NCBI GenBank assembly: GCA_934728255.1
Contig: CAKVEC010000010.1
Location: 30,929 to 94,928, forward strand
Direction of reading: 5' to 3'
Source: an uncultured Bacteroidales bacterium
GTDB lineage: Bacteria; Bacteroidota; Bacteroidia; Bacteroidales; Paludibacteraceae
Length of the DNA: 64,000 bases
The notes beneath the pieces were generated by a model. The model saw only the letters and a program-made list of their open reading frames with translations. It made no database searches and was not told the origin of the DNA. Positions 35,552 through 43,403 of the stretch are shown here, one piece after another. The stretch's first letter is position 1. Every line of letters begins with the position of its first letter. The translations under genes were made by a program, and so were the position numbers.

Positions 35552-35583
35552 TTAGTAGGTGATTAGTAGGTGATTAGTAGGTG
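35545..35583 (+). repeat. Tandem AGTAGGTGATT units, locus 2
   Basis: Four contiguous 12-bp units of type AGGTGATTAGT. The first overlaps the end of the GNAT gene and supplies its stop codon. Confidence 0.88.
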
Positions 35584-35687
35584 ATTTCCGAGAGGATACC
35601 GTATAATTGCCGAATCAATACCGATTGAACCTAATCCGAATTTTCCTACTGACTTTTTGGATTATATTCCGAAAAATCATACGGATA

Positions 35688-35719
35688 TTTGGGATTACAA
35701 AAAATAATTTGTATCTTTG
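35688..35719 (+). promoter_or_regulatory. Promoter of glycan cluster 2
   Basis: TTTG (35688-35691), 20 bp, TATCTTTG (35712-35719), 81 bp before the head gene ATG. Confidence 0.8.
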
Positions 35720-35799
35720 TAGCACTAACGTAAAAACATCAACGCACAGCCACTAACGTGAGCGAAGCGAACCATTGTCGCGGCTCTGCCGCCAACATC

Positions 35800-36213
35800 A
35801 TGAGCAAAGCGAATTTAATAGACCCCGTAGAAAGCCTTAAAGGCAAAATCTCCAAGAAAGGAGAAACCGTTTTCCGTTGCAAGCAATACCGTGACGAGCG
35901 CGGCAATGTTATTGCTACGGGTCCGCAGGAAGCATATATCGTAGCCAATCCACGCGACCGTAAGAAGAACCCGCCCACGCCTGCCGAACAGCGTCATCTC
36001 GACTTGTTTGCCGAGGCAAGCCGCCGTACTACTGCCGAGATAGCCCCCGATTCTCCCCGTCGTGCCTATTGGGAGCAGCGTTTCCAAGCACAACTCACGC
36101 ACCCCGAACACACCGACCTCGCAGACCATGCATCTCCCCTCCGCAAAACCTACCACCAACTCAACACCTTCGTCCGCACCACCATCTACAACGACCTCAA
36201 AAAGGGACGTTAA
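35800..36213 (+). CDS. Unrecognised glycan-cluster head protein, paralogue 2
   Basis: A 137-residue protein homologous throughout to the one at 30381: IDPVESLKGKISKKG, QYRDERGNVIATG, NPRDRKKNPPTPAEQ, LFAEASRR, RRAYWEQRFQAQLTH, then RKTYHQLNTFVRTTIYND. The start at 35800 aligns with paralogue 1, and the in-frame stretch from 35758 does not. It has no signal peptide. It opens glycan cluster 2 behind its own promoter, as paralogue 1 does for cluster 1. Function unknown. Confidence 0.8.
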   Translation: MSKANLIDPVESLKGKISKKGETVFRCKQYRDERGNVIATGPQEAYIVANPRDRKKNPPTPAEQRHLDLFAEASRRTTAEIAPDSPRRAYWEQRFQAQLTHPEHTDLADHASPLRKTYHQLNTFVRTTIYNDLKKGR

Positions 36214-36253
36214 AAAGATAGTAATAAATGTATAAACAAGAAATAGCCAAGTA

Positions 36254-37177
36254 ATGCAACAAGATAAACATCCCATCGTAGCCATCAAGTGCTTTGTATT
36301 CAATCACGAACTCTATCTTCGTGATTGTCTCAACGGCTTTGTTATGCAGCAGACTGATTTTCCCTTTGTGGCTATTGTTCACGATGACGCCTCTACAGAC
36401 CACTCTGCCGACATCATTCGCGAATATGCCGCCAAATATCCCGACATCATCCTGCCCATCTACGAAACCGAGAACCAATACTCCAAACCGGACGGCTCTC
36501 TTGGTCGCATTATGAATGCCGCCGTCGATGCCACCGGTGCCAAGTACATCGCTATGTGCGAAGGCGACGACTACTGGACCGACCCCCGCAAACTCCAAAA
36601 GCAAGTTGATTTCCTTGAAAACCACTTGGGTTATTCTATGTGTTTTCACAAGGCAAAGATTTTGAATACCATAGGGATAACTCCATCTATACATTGTACA
36701 GATATAGAGGATAGGGATTATTCTGCCACAGAGGTATTTGAACGTTGGGTGGTACCGACTGCTTCTATTGTGTACAGAAAGGAGAATGTGGAAGCATTTC
36801 GCATTAAGCATCCTGAATGGGTTTTGTATGGTGATATTATTCTTGTTGAGAAATGCTGTCATGTAGGAAAGATACGTGGCTTTTCCGATTCTATGTCGGT
36901 TTATAGAATGCAGGGGGATAGTATGATTCATAGCCCGCGGTATAAAGCAATTAAACTGCAGAAAGCACCGCTTGGATTTAAGTGTATTTATTTGAATTTT
37001 AACAAAATAGACAAGAACACAATACGTTGGTGCATTTCTCAGGCTTATTATTCGAGATCAAAAGTATCAGCATGTCCCATTGTAAAGAGAATATGGGATA
37101 TTTGTTGTAGTTTTTATTGGATGCCCAATATCATGCTGTCTAAAGTGAAAAATAAGTTGGTGTGTTCAAAAAACTGA
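36254..37177 (+). CDS. Glycosyltransferase family 2
   Basis: A 307-residue GT2 with IVAIKCFVFNHELYLRDCLNG at the start, VHDDASTDHSADI, and CEGDDYWTDPRKLQKQVDFL carrying the DxD metal site (about residues 99-101). The first ~110 codons have the same GC-rich, C-ending codon choice as the head gene, and the remainder is AT-rich. That break near 36620 suggests a recombination junction inside the gene. Confidence 0.88.
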   Translation: MQQDKHPIVAIKCFVFNHELYLRDCLNGFVMQQTDFPFVAIVHDDASTDHSADIIREYAAKYPDIILPIYETENQYSKPDGSLGRIMNAAVDATGAKYIAMCEGDDYWTDPRKLQKQVDFLENHLGYSMCFHKAKILNTIGITPSIHCTDIEDRDYSATEVFERWVVPTASIVYRKENVEAFRIKHPEWVLYGDIILVEKCCHVGKIRGFSDSMSVYRMQGDSMIHSPRYKAIKLQKAPLGFKCIYLNFNKIDKNTIRWCISQAYYSRSKVSACPIVKRIWDICCSFYWMPNIMLSKVKNKLVCSKN

Positions 37178-37188
37178 TTGTTGTTTGG

Positions 37189-37220
37189 TTTGCATATCCT
37201 AACTAAAAACATTATCTTTG
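37189..37220 (+). promoter_or_regulatory. Promoter before the remnant gene
   Basis: TTTG (37189-37192), 20 bp, TATCTTTG (37213-37220). It may now serve the glycosyltransferase genes at 37699 and 38688. Confidence 0.75.
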
Positions 37221-37263
37221 CAACCGATAAGGTTCTTCATAAAGCAGCAAAATACACCAATTT

Positions 37264-37680
37264 ATGGGAAAATTTATCAATATAGGTAATGATAGTTTCC
37301 GCAAAGCGCGAAATAGTGAGTATGTGGACAAGTCGCCGTTGATTGGCTATTGCGATTCTTTGAAGAACTATATAGGTAATGTCGTTTTGGTTGGCATTAA
37401 CTATGACAAGAAAACGAAGGTGCATATTTGTCAAATAGAACACATAAGTAATACTTACGGTAACACTAAAAGTAATACTTGTCTGTCGCAAAAGCAATAG
37501 GATGTGTTATCGTATTGTAAGCGTACTGCCCATACCGCAAAGGAGATATTTGCCCATTTGGGTATCTCTACACAGGCAAAACATTATGCCACCTATATTG
37601 ACTATTTGGTGCAACGTAATCTATTGGAGGATATTACTCCAGAACGTCAGCGTAACAAAAGATACAAAACGAAAAGATAA
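37264..37680 (+). pseudogene. Remnant of an AAA-ATPase-like/DUF1703 or HTH-type protein, internal deletion and in-frame TAG
   Basis: The 5' part (MGKFINIGNDSFRKARNSEYVDKS) matches the start of AAA-ATPase-like/PD-(D/E)XK proteins common in Bacteroidales. It then jumps directly to what looks like their C-terminus (YIGNVVLVGINYDKKTKVHICQIE), so several hundred residues are missing. After TAG 37498-37500 the same frame continues as a winged-helix tail (DVLSYCKRTAHTAKEIFAHL, then LLEDITPERQRNKRYKTKR, TAA 37680). It is a composite relic and not expected to function. Confidence 0.7.
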
Positions 37681-37698
37681 AAGTCTCTTACTCTGTCA

Positions 37699-38685
37699 AT
37701 GACCACGCCTCTTCTTATTGTGATGACGCCTGTGCGGAATGAAGCATGGGTATTGCACGCTTTCTTGCGAGCCACTTCGTTGTGGGCGGACTATATCATC
37801 GTTGCCGACCAGATGTCCACAGACGGCAGTCGCGACATATATCCGCAGTACGACAAAGTGGTTCTGATAGACAATACCAACCCGAACTTCAATGAAGCCG
37901 AGCGGCAGGCAATGCTGGTGGCTAAGGCGCGTGAAATGGCTGCAGGGCGTGATTGTATTCTCTTCGGTTTGGACGCTGACGAGATACTACAGGCGGATTG
38001 GCAAAGTACTCCTGACGGGCAACGTATCTTGCATTCTGTTCCGGGTGATGTCTTTTGGTTCAAATGGGCGCAACTGGCACCTGACAAGCAACATTATGGC
38101 GATTCTACATTCTATCCGTGGATGTTTCATGATGACGGCATAGAGCCCCATGGCAACTATGTCCGCAATATGCACAGTATGCGTATCCCTTACCCTATCG
38201 GGGAAAAGCAGATGTACTATGTCAATGATTTCCGTGTGCTCCATTGCGGACTCTTGGATACCGAGCGCATTGCAGCCAAGAACCGCTTTTACCAGTTTGT
38301 GGATTGGGAACTGAACCACCGCAATCCCGTTTCCTTGTCGCGTTCGTACGCTGCCCATTGCAAGAGTTGCCAAACCTACGACACGCAGTTCACCCTTACG
38401 GACAATATGCTTGCCTTTCCGTTTGACTTTTGGGGCAGCATAGAGTTGGGTGCCACTCATACGTGGTTTGACGATTATATTGCTGACCGCCTCTCGCGTT
38501 ATCCCGTATTCATTCTTCGCAAATTGGATATTTGGGACGAAGACTTTGTGAAATACTACCATCTCCGTGACCCTCGCCGCCCTATTGACTGCCTCATACA
38601 CAACTACCTGCATCGTTCTGACCGCTGCAGATATTCTATGTTTGTCCGTGCGATAGATAAAATGCTTCGTATATTCTACCGATAG
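37699..38685 (+). CDS. Glycosyltransferase family 2
   Basis: A 328-residue GT2-like protein with LIVMTPVRNEAWVLHAFLRA, VADQMSTDGSRDI and LFGLDADEILQADWQ (DAD metal site). The second half (YPWMFHDDGIEPHGNYVRNM, DEDFVKYYHLRDPRRP) has no named motif. It ends in TAG, 2 bp before the next gene, so the two are co-transcribed. Confidence 0.85.
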   Translation: MTTPLLIVMTPVRNEAWVLHAFLRATSLWADYIIVADQMSTDGSRDIYPQYDKVVLIDNTNPNFNEAERQAMLVAKAREMAAGRDCILFGLDADEILQADWQSTPDGQRILHSVPGDVFWFKWAQLAPDKQHYGDSTFYPWMFHDDGIEPHGNYVRNMHSMRIPYPIGEKQMYYVNDFRVLHCGLLDTERIAAKNRFYQFVDWELNHRNPVSLSRSYAAHCKSCQTYDTQFTLTDNMLAFPFDFWGSIELGATHTWFDDYIADRLSRYPVFILRKLDIWDEDFVKYYHLRDPRRPIDCLIHNYLHRSDRCRYSMFVRAIDKMLRIFYR

Positions 38686-38687
38686 TT

Positions 38688-39797
38688 ATGATGAAAATTG
38701 CGTATTTATTGGGGTCGCTTAATAGGGGGGGGACGGAGACGTTGCTGCTTGATGTGTTTCGGAGTGCGGGGAGTGCGCCGTTCGATTTTATAGGGATTCA
38801 CAGGAAGGGCGGGGCATACAAAGAGGCGTTTTATGCGACAAGCCCCGTGTTTCTGCAATGTGCGCCGAAGCACCGCAATATCTTTGCCTACATACGGCGG
38901 CTGCGGCGGATTTTGCTGGAGCAGCAAGTTACGATTGTGCATGCCCAGCAATATATTGATGCCATTTATGCCCAATGGGCAACACGTGGTACAGGCATCA
39001 AGGTGGTGGAGACGTTTCACGGTTACGACTATGGCAGCAGTCGGTTGGAAAAGGCGTTGATACAACTGAGTATCCGCTTGAGCGATGCGGTGTGCTTTGT
39101 CAGCGAGGCACAACGGCAGTACTATCTGCAGCAATATACGTTCCGTAATTCTGCGAAAACGCACGTGGTATATAATGGTATTGATTTTTCCAAATTGGAT
39201 ACTCCAGAGCAGCCGAACCCTGTTTTACCTGTAAAAATCGCCCCCGCTACGCGGGGAATGAAATTGGCGATGGTGGGGAACTTTGTGCGCGGACGCGCAC
39301 AAAGTTCCCTGTGTCAATTTTTGCTGCGGCTGTCGCAGGAACATATTCCCTATGATTTCTATTTTGTAGGCAAAAAGGACGACCGCGAGCCGTGGCGCTA
39401 CGATGACTGCGTGCGTTTTTGCAAGGAACATCATTTGGATAATGTCCATTTCCTTGGCAGCCGCAACGATGTGCCGCAGATTTTGCAGCAGTTGGACGCT
39501 TTTGTCTATGCTACCGACCACGACACGTTTGGCATCGCAGTGGTGGAAGCGATGGCGGCGGGTGTGCCTGTCTTTGTAAACGACTATGAGGTGATGACCG
39601 AGATAACGCATAATGGCGAATGGGCTACGCTCTATAAAACCCACGACACCGACGATCTTTGGCAACATTTCCATACTTTTATCGAAAACAGGGAGAACGC
39701 CAAACAACAAGCCGTCAGGATAGCGCAGCAAGTGCGGCAACACTATAGCATAGCGCACCATCTGCAGCAGTTGTATGCGGTATATAAAACGTTGTAA
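38688..39797 (+). CDS. Glycosyltransferase family 4 with a G8 tract near the start
   Basis: A 369-residue GT-B enzyme. The N-terminus is IAYLLGSLNRGGTETLLLDV. The NRGG is coded by eight consecutive G (38725-38732), a slippage-prone site that is in frame here. The C-terminal half has AMVGNFVRGRAQSSLCQFLL, VHFLGSRNDVPQILQQLDAFV and the donor motif HDTFGIAVVEAMAAGVPVFV (E-x7-E). Two perfect palindromes lie inside the coding region at 39242-39256 and 39276-39309. Confidence 0.9.
   Translation: MMKIAYLLGSLNRGGTETLLLDVFRSAGSAPFDFIGIHRKGGAYKEAFYATSPVFLQCAPKHRNIFAYIRRLRRILLEQQVTIVHAQQYIDAIYAQWATRGTGIKVVETFHGYDYGSSRLEKALIQLSIRLSDAVCFVSEAQRQYYLQQYTFRNSAKTHVVYNGIDFSKLDTPEQPNPVLPVKIAPATRGMKLAMVGNFVRGRAQSSLCQFLLRLSQEHIPYDFYFVGKKDDREPWRYDDCVRFCKEHHLDNVHFLGSRNDVPQILQQLDAFVYATDHDTFGIAVVEAMAAGVPVFVNDYEVMTEITHNGEWATLYKTHDTDDLWQHFHTFIENRENAKQQAVRIAQQVRQHYSIAHHLQQLYAVYKTL
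39276..39309. repeat. Perfect 15-bp inverted repeat inside the GT4 gene
   Basis: GGGAACTTTGTGCGC (39276-39290) and its exact complement (39295-39309) around GGAC. A shorter CCCCGC/GCGGGG palindrome lies ~20 bp upstream. Confidence 0.85.
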
Positions 39798-39828
39798 TTT
39801 TTTCTGCTCTTACGATTTGCGATTGATT

Positions 39829-39970
39829 TATGCATAATATGCAAAAAAAATAATGCATATTGTGCATAAAACTGCCTTACAAAAGGTGCTTATCCTATGC
39901 TGTTTTCTACGTCCTTTCTACGTAATTCCTATTATGAGGTATCGGAATTGCATACATTGTATATTTTTGA
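39829..39970. repeat. Dispersed repeat, copy B
   Basis: TATGCATAATATGCA (39829-39843) and TGCATATTGTGCATA (39854-39868) form a near-perfect inverted repeat. GTGCTTATCCT, two CTTTCTACGT units, TATTATGAGGTATCGG and TTGCATAC follow, in the order seen at 18053-18210. The rest of the gap 39798-40083 holds only the next promoter. Confidence 0.7.
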
Positions 39971-40037
39971 TTGTAAGCCGATATTGGGAGAAAGAAAGGC
40001 GGACACATTTCTTCTGTCGTGGTAATTCTTGTTTTCT

Positions 40038-40069
40038 ATTGCATATCTGCCAAAAAATCATTACCTTTG
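40038..40069 (+). promoter_or_regulatory. Promoter of the membrane glycosyltransferase-gmd unit
   Basis: ATTG (40038-40041), 20 bp, TACCTTTG (40062-40069), 14 bp from the ATG. Confidence 0.78.
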
Positions 40070-40083
40070 TGCGCTGAAAGAAA

Positions 40084-41553
40084 ATGCAATACAGACCAAT
40101 ACCCAATAGGATGCCTTTGGCGTTTGTGCCTCGCAGCATAACGAATACGGCAATGCTAACCTACGTGCTGGCATTGTTTGCTTGCAGTGTATTGTATATG
40201 CGTTATGCCCTTACGTGGTATTGGTGGCTGTTCGGTTTGGCGGAAGTGTGCGGTTTTTTCTATTTTGCCAACTATTGTACCAAACAATGGGTGCGTATTC
40301 CGCCTGCGTTGTTTGCCAAACGGCTCTTTTATACGGCATTGGGCATTCGCATTGTGTATGTCCTTTTTTCCTATTGGTTCTATATCACGATGACCGGTTC
40401 TCCTTTTGAGTTTGACCCCGGTGATGTCGGATTTTATAATGAATTGGGGCGTTACGGTGCAAGCCTCCTTCGTGAGGGCAATTTGAACCTGTTCTCTGCT
40501 TTTGTGGCTTATAGTGGTGCTGACTATTCCGATTTGGGTTATCCGCTTTATCTGTCGTTTGTCTATTTGTTATCCGGTGATAGTATATTGGTAGCGCGCC
40601 TTGTCAAAGCCATATGGAGTGCATGGACGGCATTGTTGATATATAAGTTGGCAGTACGCAATTTCGGCGAAAGCACGGGGCGTATTGCGGGTATTTTGTG
40701 TATGCTGATGCCGAACCTGATTTACTATTGCGGTCTGCACCTGAAAGAGATTGAGATGGTGTTCTTGGCAGTTCTTTTTGCAGAGCGTGCCGACTATATT
40801 CTCCGTCGCGGAAAATTGACTTTTTTGCCTACTGCAGCCTTGATGCTTGTTGCCGGGGTGGTGTTTGCTTTCCGTACGGCGTTAGCCGCAGTTCTGGTTT
40901 TGGCTTTCTTGTGTGCCTTGTTGCTGAGCAGCAATCGTGTGGTAGGGTGGGGCAAACGTATCCTGTTGATTGCGGTGGCGGCACTTGTTGTCGGGGGTGT
41001 GATGCTCAATAATACAAGTATCGGCAATAGCGTGCGTGCTATGTGGCAGACACGCGGATCGGAGCAGAAAGGCAATATGGAGTGGCGTGCCACGCGTGTG
41101 GATCAAGGTGGACACGTGCAGAAATTTGCCAAGTATGCGGGTGCGGCGGTTTTTGCACCGATGATTTTCACCATTCCGTTCCCTACTATGACCGAAACCC
41201 CGGGACAGGAAAACCTCAAGATGATACACGGCGGGAACTTTGTCAAGAATATCACCTCTTTCTTTACTATCTTGGCATTGTTTATCCTCCTGTTTAGCGG
41301 CGACTGGCGCAAACACGTGTTGCCTATTGCCATTATCTGCGGTTACTTGGTGGTGCTGGTATTCTCTTCTTTTGCCCAATCGGAGCGTTTCCACTTGCCT
41401 TCCGTACCTTTCGCTATGCTATTTGCCGCGTATGGGATCTCCTATATGCGCAATCCAAAATACAAACGTTGGTTCAACATCTGGTGTGTCGTGATGTTCA
41501 TTGCCGCCATTGCTTGGAACTGGTTCAAACTCGCCGGCCGTGGTATGCTCTGA
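40084..41553 (+). CDS. Polytopic membrane protein, GT39/ArnT-like glycosyltransferase or O-unit polymerase
   Basis: A 489-residue protein with about 11-12 hydrophobic segments. The first periplasmic loop carries FDPGDVGFYNELGRYGASLL, in the place where ArnT/PMT-type GT-C enzymes have their catalytic Asp. LGYPLYLSFVYLLSGDSILVARLVKAIWSA and HLKEIEMVFLAVLFAERAD are also GT39-like. It would use a lipid-linked sugar donor at the periplasmic face. An O-antigen polymerase is the alternative. It is followed 43 bp later by gmd. Confidence 0.7.
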   Translation: MQYRPIPNRMPLAFVPRSITNTAMLTYVLALFACSVLYMRYALTWYWWLFGLAEVCGFFYFANYCTKQWVRIPPALFAKRLFYTALGIRIVYVLFSYWFYITMTGSPFEFDPGDVGFYNELGRYGASLLREGNLNLFSAFVAYSGADYSDLGYPLYLSFVYLLSGDSILVARLVKAIWSAWTALLIYKLAVRNFGESTGRIAGILCMLMPNLIYYCGLHLKEIEMVFLAVLFAERADYILRRGKLTFLPTAALMLVAGVVFAFRTALAAVLVLAFLCALLLSSNRVVGWGKRILLIAVAALVVGGVMLNNTSIGNSVRAMWQTRGSEQKGNMEWRATRVDQGGHVQKFAKYAGAAVFAPMIFTIPFPTMTETPGQENLKMIHGGNFVKNITSFFTILALFILLFSGDWRKHVLPIAIICGYLVVLVFSSFAQSERFHLPSVPFAMLFAAYGISYMRNPKYKRWFNIWCVVMFIAAIAWNWFKLAGRGML

Positions 41554-41596
41554 CGTACAACCATTAACGTGCAACTACTAACACAAAGTATATATT

Positions 41597-42700
41597 ATGA
41601 AAACAGCATTAATAACAGGCATCACAGGTCAGGACGGCTCCTACTTGAGCGAGTTCCTGTTGGGCAAAGGCTATGACGTACACGGCATTATTCGCCGCAG
41701 TTCGGTGGACTATCGCGAGCGTATCGCCCACCTTGAGGGGCAACCGCATTTCCATCTCCACTATGGCGACCTGTCCGACTCTATGGGCTTGATACAGGTC
41801 ATCGGCAAGGTGCGCCCCGATGAGATATACAACCTCGCCGCACAGTCGCATGTGCAGGTATCGTTCGATTCGCCCGAGTTCACCGCCGACATTGATGCCA
41901 CGGGTGTCCTGCGCGTCTTGGAGGCGGTGCGTGCCTGCGGACTGGCGTCCACTTGCCGTATCTACCAGGCATCCACCTCGGAACTCTATGGCAAGGTGGA
42001 GGAGGTGCCGCAGAACGAGAACACGCCTTTCCACCCCTATTCGCCCTACGCCGTGGCGAAACTCTACGGCTACTGGATTGTCAAGGAGTATCGCGAGGCA
42101 TACAATATGTTCTGCTGCTCGGGTATTTTGTTCAACCACGAGTCCGAGCGCCGTGGCGAGACATTCGTAACGCGCAAGATAACCCTTGCTGCCGCCCGTA
42201 TTGCGCAGGGCAAGCAGGACAAACTCTACCTCGGCAACCTCTCTTCGCTCCGCGACTGGGGCTATGCCAAAGACTATGTGGAGTGTATGTGGCTCATCTT
42301 GCAGCACGCTACGCCGGAGGATTTTGTCATCGCCACAGGTGTGCAGCACTCTGTGCGCGAGTTCTGCGATTTGGCGTTCCGTGAGGTGGGTATCACGCTT
42401 CGTTTTGAGGGCGAGGGAGAGGACGAGAAGGGTATATGTGTAGGCGGTCCCGCTCATCTGGTAGGCAAGACGCTGGTGGAGGTATCGCCCGATTTCTACC
42501 GCCCGACCGATGTGGTCAACCTCTGGGGCGACCCCACCAAGGCCAGAGCCGAACTCGGATGGAACCCCAACAAGACCTCCTTTGAGGAACTGGTGCGCCT
42601 GATGGTGCGCTCCGATATGAAGAAAGTGGCTGCCGACCACGCCGCCGAGCAAGCCCGCACCAACCTCGCCGAGTACCTCGAGAAAGGCATTGTCAAATAA
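41597..42700 (+). CDS. gmd: GDP-mannose 4,6-dehydratase
   Basis: A 367-residue SDR enzyme converting GDP-mannose to GDP-4-keto-6-deoxymannose, the first step to GDP-L-fucose. Seen are the NAD(P) loop GITGQDGSYL (8-17), RRSS, the catalytic SPYAVAKLYGYW (YxxxK) with STSELYG before it, and FNHESERRGETFVTRKIT. ELGWNPNKTSFEELVRLM ends the protein. Its usual partner fcl lies 6.9 kb downstream, beyond the tRNA and Wadjet genes. Confidence 0.96.
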   Translation: MKTALITGITGQDGSYLSEFLLGKGYDVHGIIRRSSVDYRERIAHLEGQPHFHLHYGDLSDSMGLIQVIGKVRPDEIYNLAAQSHVQVSFDSPEFTADIDATGVLRVLEAVRACGLASTCRIYQASTSELYGKVEEVPQNENTPFHPYSPYAVAKLYGYWIVKEYREAYNMFCCSGILFNHESERRGETFVTRKITLAAARIAQGKQDKLYLGNLSSLRDWGYAKDYVECMWLILQHATPEDFVIATGVQHSVREFCDLAFREVGITLRFEGEGEDEKGICVGGPAHLVGKTLVEVSPDFYRPTDVVNLWGDPTKARAELGWNPNKTSFEELVRLMVRSDMKKVAADHAAEQARTNLAEYLEKGIVK

Positions 42701-42739
42701 GTCCCGCCCACCATCTCCCCGCTATCAATTGGTAACGCA

Positions 42740-42800
42740 CATGATTATTCCCCTCCTCGGAGGGGTGAGGGAGGTCTTTTCCCCCTTGAATATAGGGTTA
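42740..42800. repeat. GGAGGGG/CCCCTCC palindromic element
   Basis: CCCCTCCTCGGAGGGG followed by GAGGGAGGTCTTTTCCCCC. Related elements lie at 53583-53620 and, inside the TonB receptor gene, at 54704-54735. As the only hairpin after gmd it may end that transcript. Confidence 0.7.
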
Positions 42801-42866
42801 GTGGGGGCCACTTTGTTTCCCGTATATACCTGCCGACAGGCGTATAGGATACGTAGAACATATATA

Positions 42867-43140
42867 TACTTTTGTAATACTTTCAGCGGTGTTTACCCTG
42901 GAGTTGGCACCAATCTTCCACCGGGGACGCGGACGCCCCGTCCGCGGTAATTTGGGAGCGCAAACGTGTGGGGACGTGAAGCGTAAGGTAGGTGCACTTG
43001 CGCACTGAGTGCCTGCGGAATCCCTGCAAGTCCGTGGACGTAGCGGGGTGCTTCTATCCACACGAAGCCCGCGGTGGGCTGAATAGAACTCCTTATTGGC
43101 TCGCGTCGTTATCGGCTTTGCCGAACTACATATACGTTTC
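42867..43140 (+). other. GC-rich structured intergenic stretch, possible small RNA
   Basis: The gap 42701-43241 holds no convincing protein gene. After a -7-like TACTTTTG (42867-42874, no -33 box) comes ~250 bp of GC-rich sequence with strong hairpins, for example CGCGGACG/CGTCCGCG near 42929-42947 and GCACT/AGTGC near 42990-43010. I cannot match it to RNase P RNA, tmRNA, 6S or SRP RNA. Confidence 0.3.
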
Positions 43141-43241
43141 ATTATGTCTTTTTGATGGCATTTAGAGGCAGGACTTTTATATTATTTCCCCATAGTTTCA
43201 TTACTATTTTGATGCGGTTGCCCTGAAAATACACCTTCCCT

Positions 43242-43273
43242 CTTGCCTATATCCAATCTTTTTTGTATCTTTG
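43242..43273 (+). promoter_or_regulatory. Promoter of tRNA-Ala and, apparently, jetABCD
   Basis: CTTG (43242-43245), 20 bp, TATCTTTG (43266-43273), 20 bp before the tRNA. No other promoter lies before jetA. Confidence 0.82.
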
Positions 43274-43293
43274 CAGGTTAAAGCAAACAATTC

Positions 43294-43366
43294 GGGGCAT
43301 TAGCTCATCCGGTAGAGCGCAACGTTCGCAATGTTGAGGTGGTCGGTTCGAGTCCGATATGCTCCA
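43294..43366 (+). tRNA. tRNA-Ala (anticodon CGC)
   Basis: A 73-nt cloverleaf: acceptor GGGGCAT/ATGCTCC with the G3-U70 pair that marks tRNA-Ala, D arm GCTC/GAGC, anticodon stem CAACG/TGTTG with loop TTCGCAA, T arm GTCGG-TTCGAGT-CCGAT, discriminator A. CCA is not encoded. It reads GCG codons. Confidence 0.93.
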
Positions 43367-43403
43367 CATAAGTAAAAGCATACGAAAAAATAGTTTAAAA
43401 GCC

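Noticed and set aside
22789..37500. Genome-wide reading of TAG as glutamine
   Set aside because: TAG ends intact genes at the expected place here: the AI-2E permease (26441), SIMPL protein (29430), the acyltransferase (35082) and a GT2 (38685). Any recoding would have to be partial suppression.
41609..42652. 347-residue open frame antisense to gmd
   Set aside because: It lies fully within gmd, whose motifs are complete. No start signal or known domain.
42798..43142. 114-residue minus-strand protein before the tRNA
   Set aside because: Arg/Pro-rich text typical of a frame through GC-rich structured DNA. No start signal.
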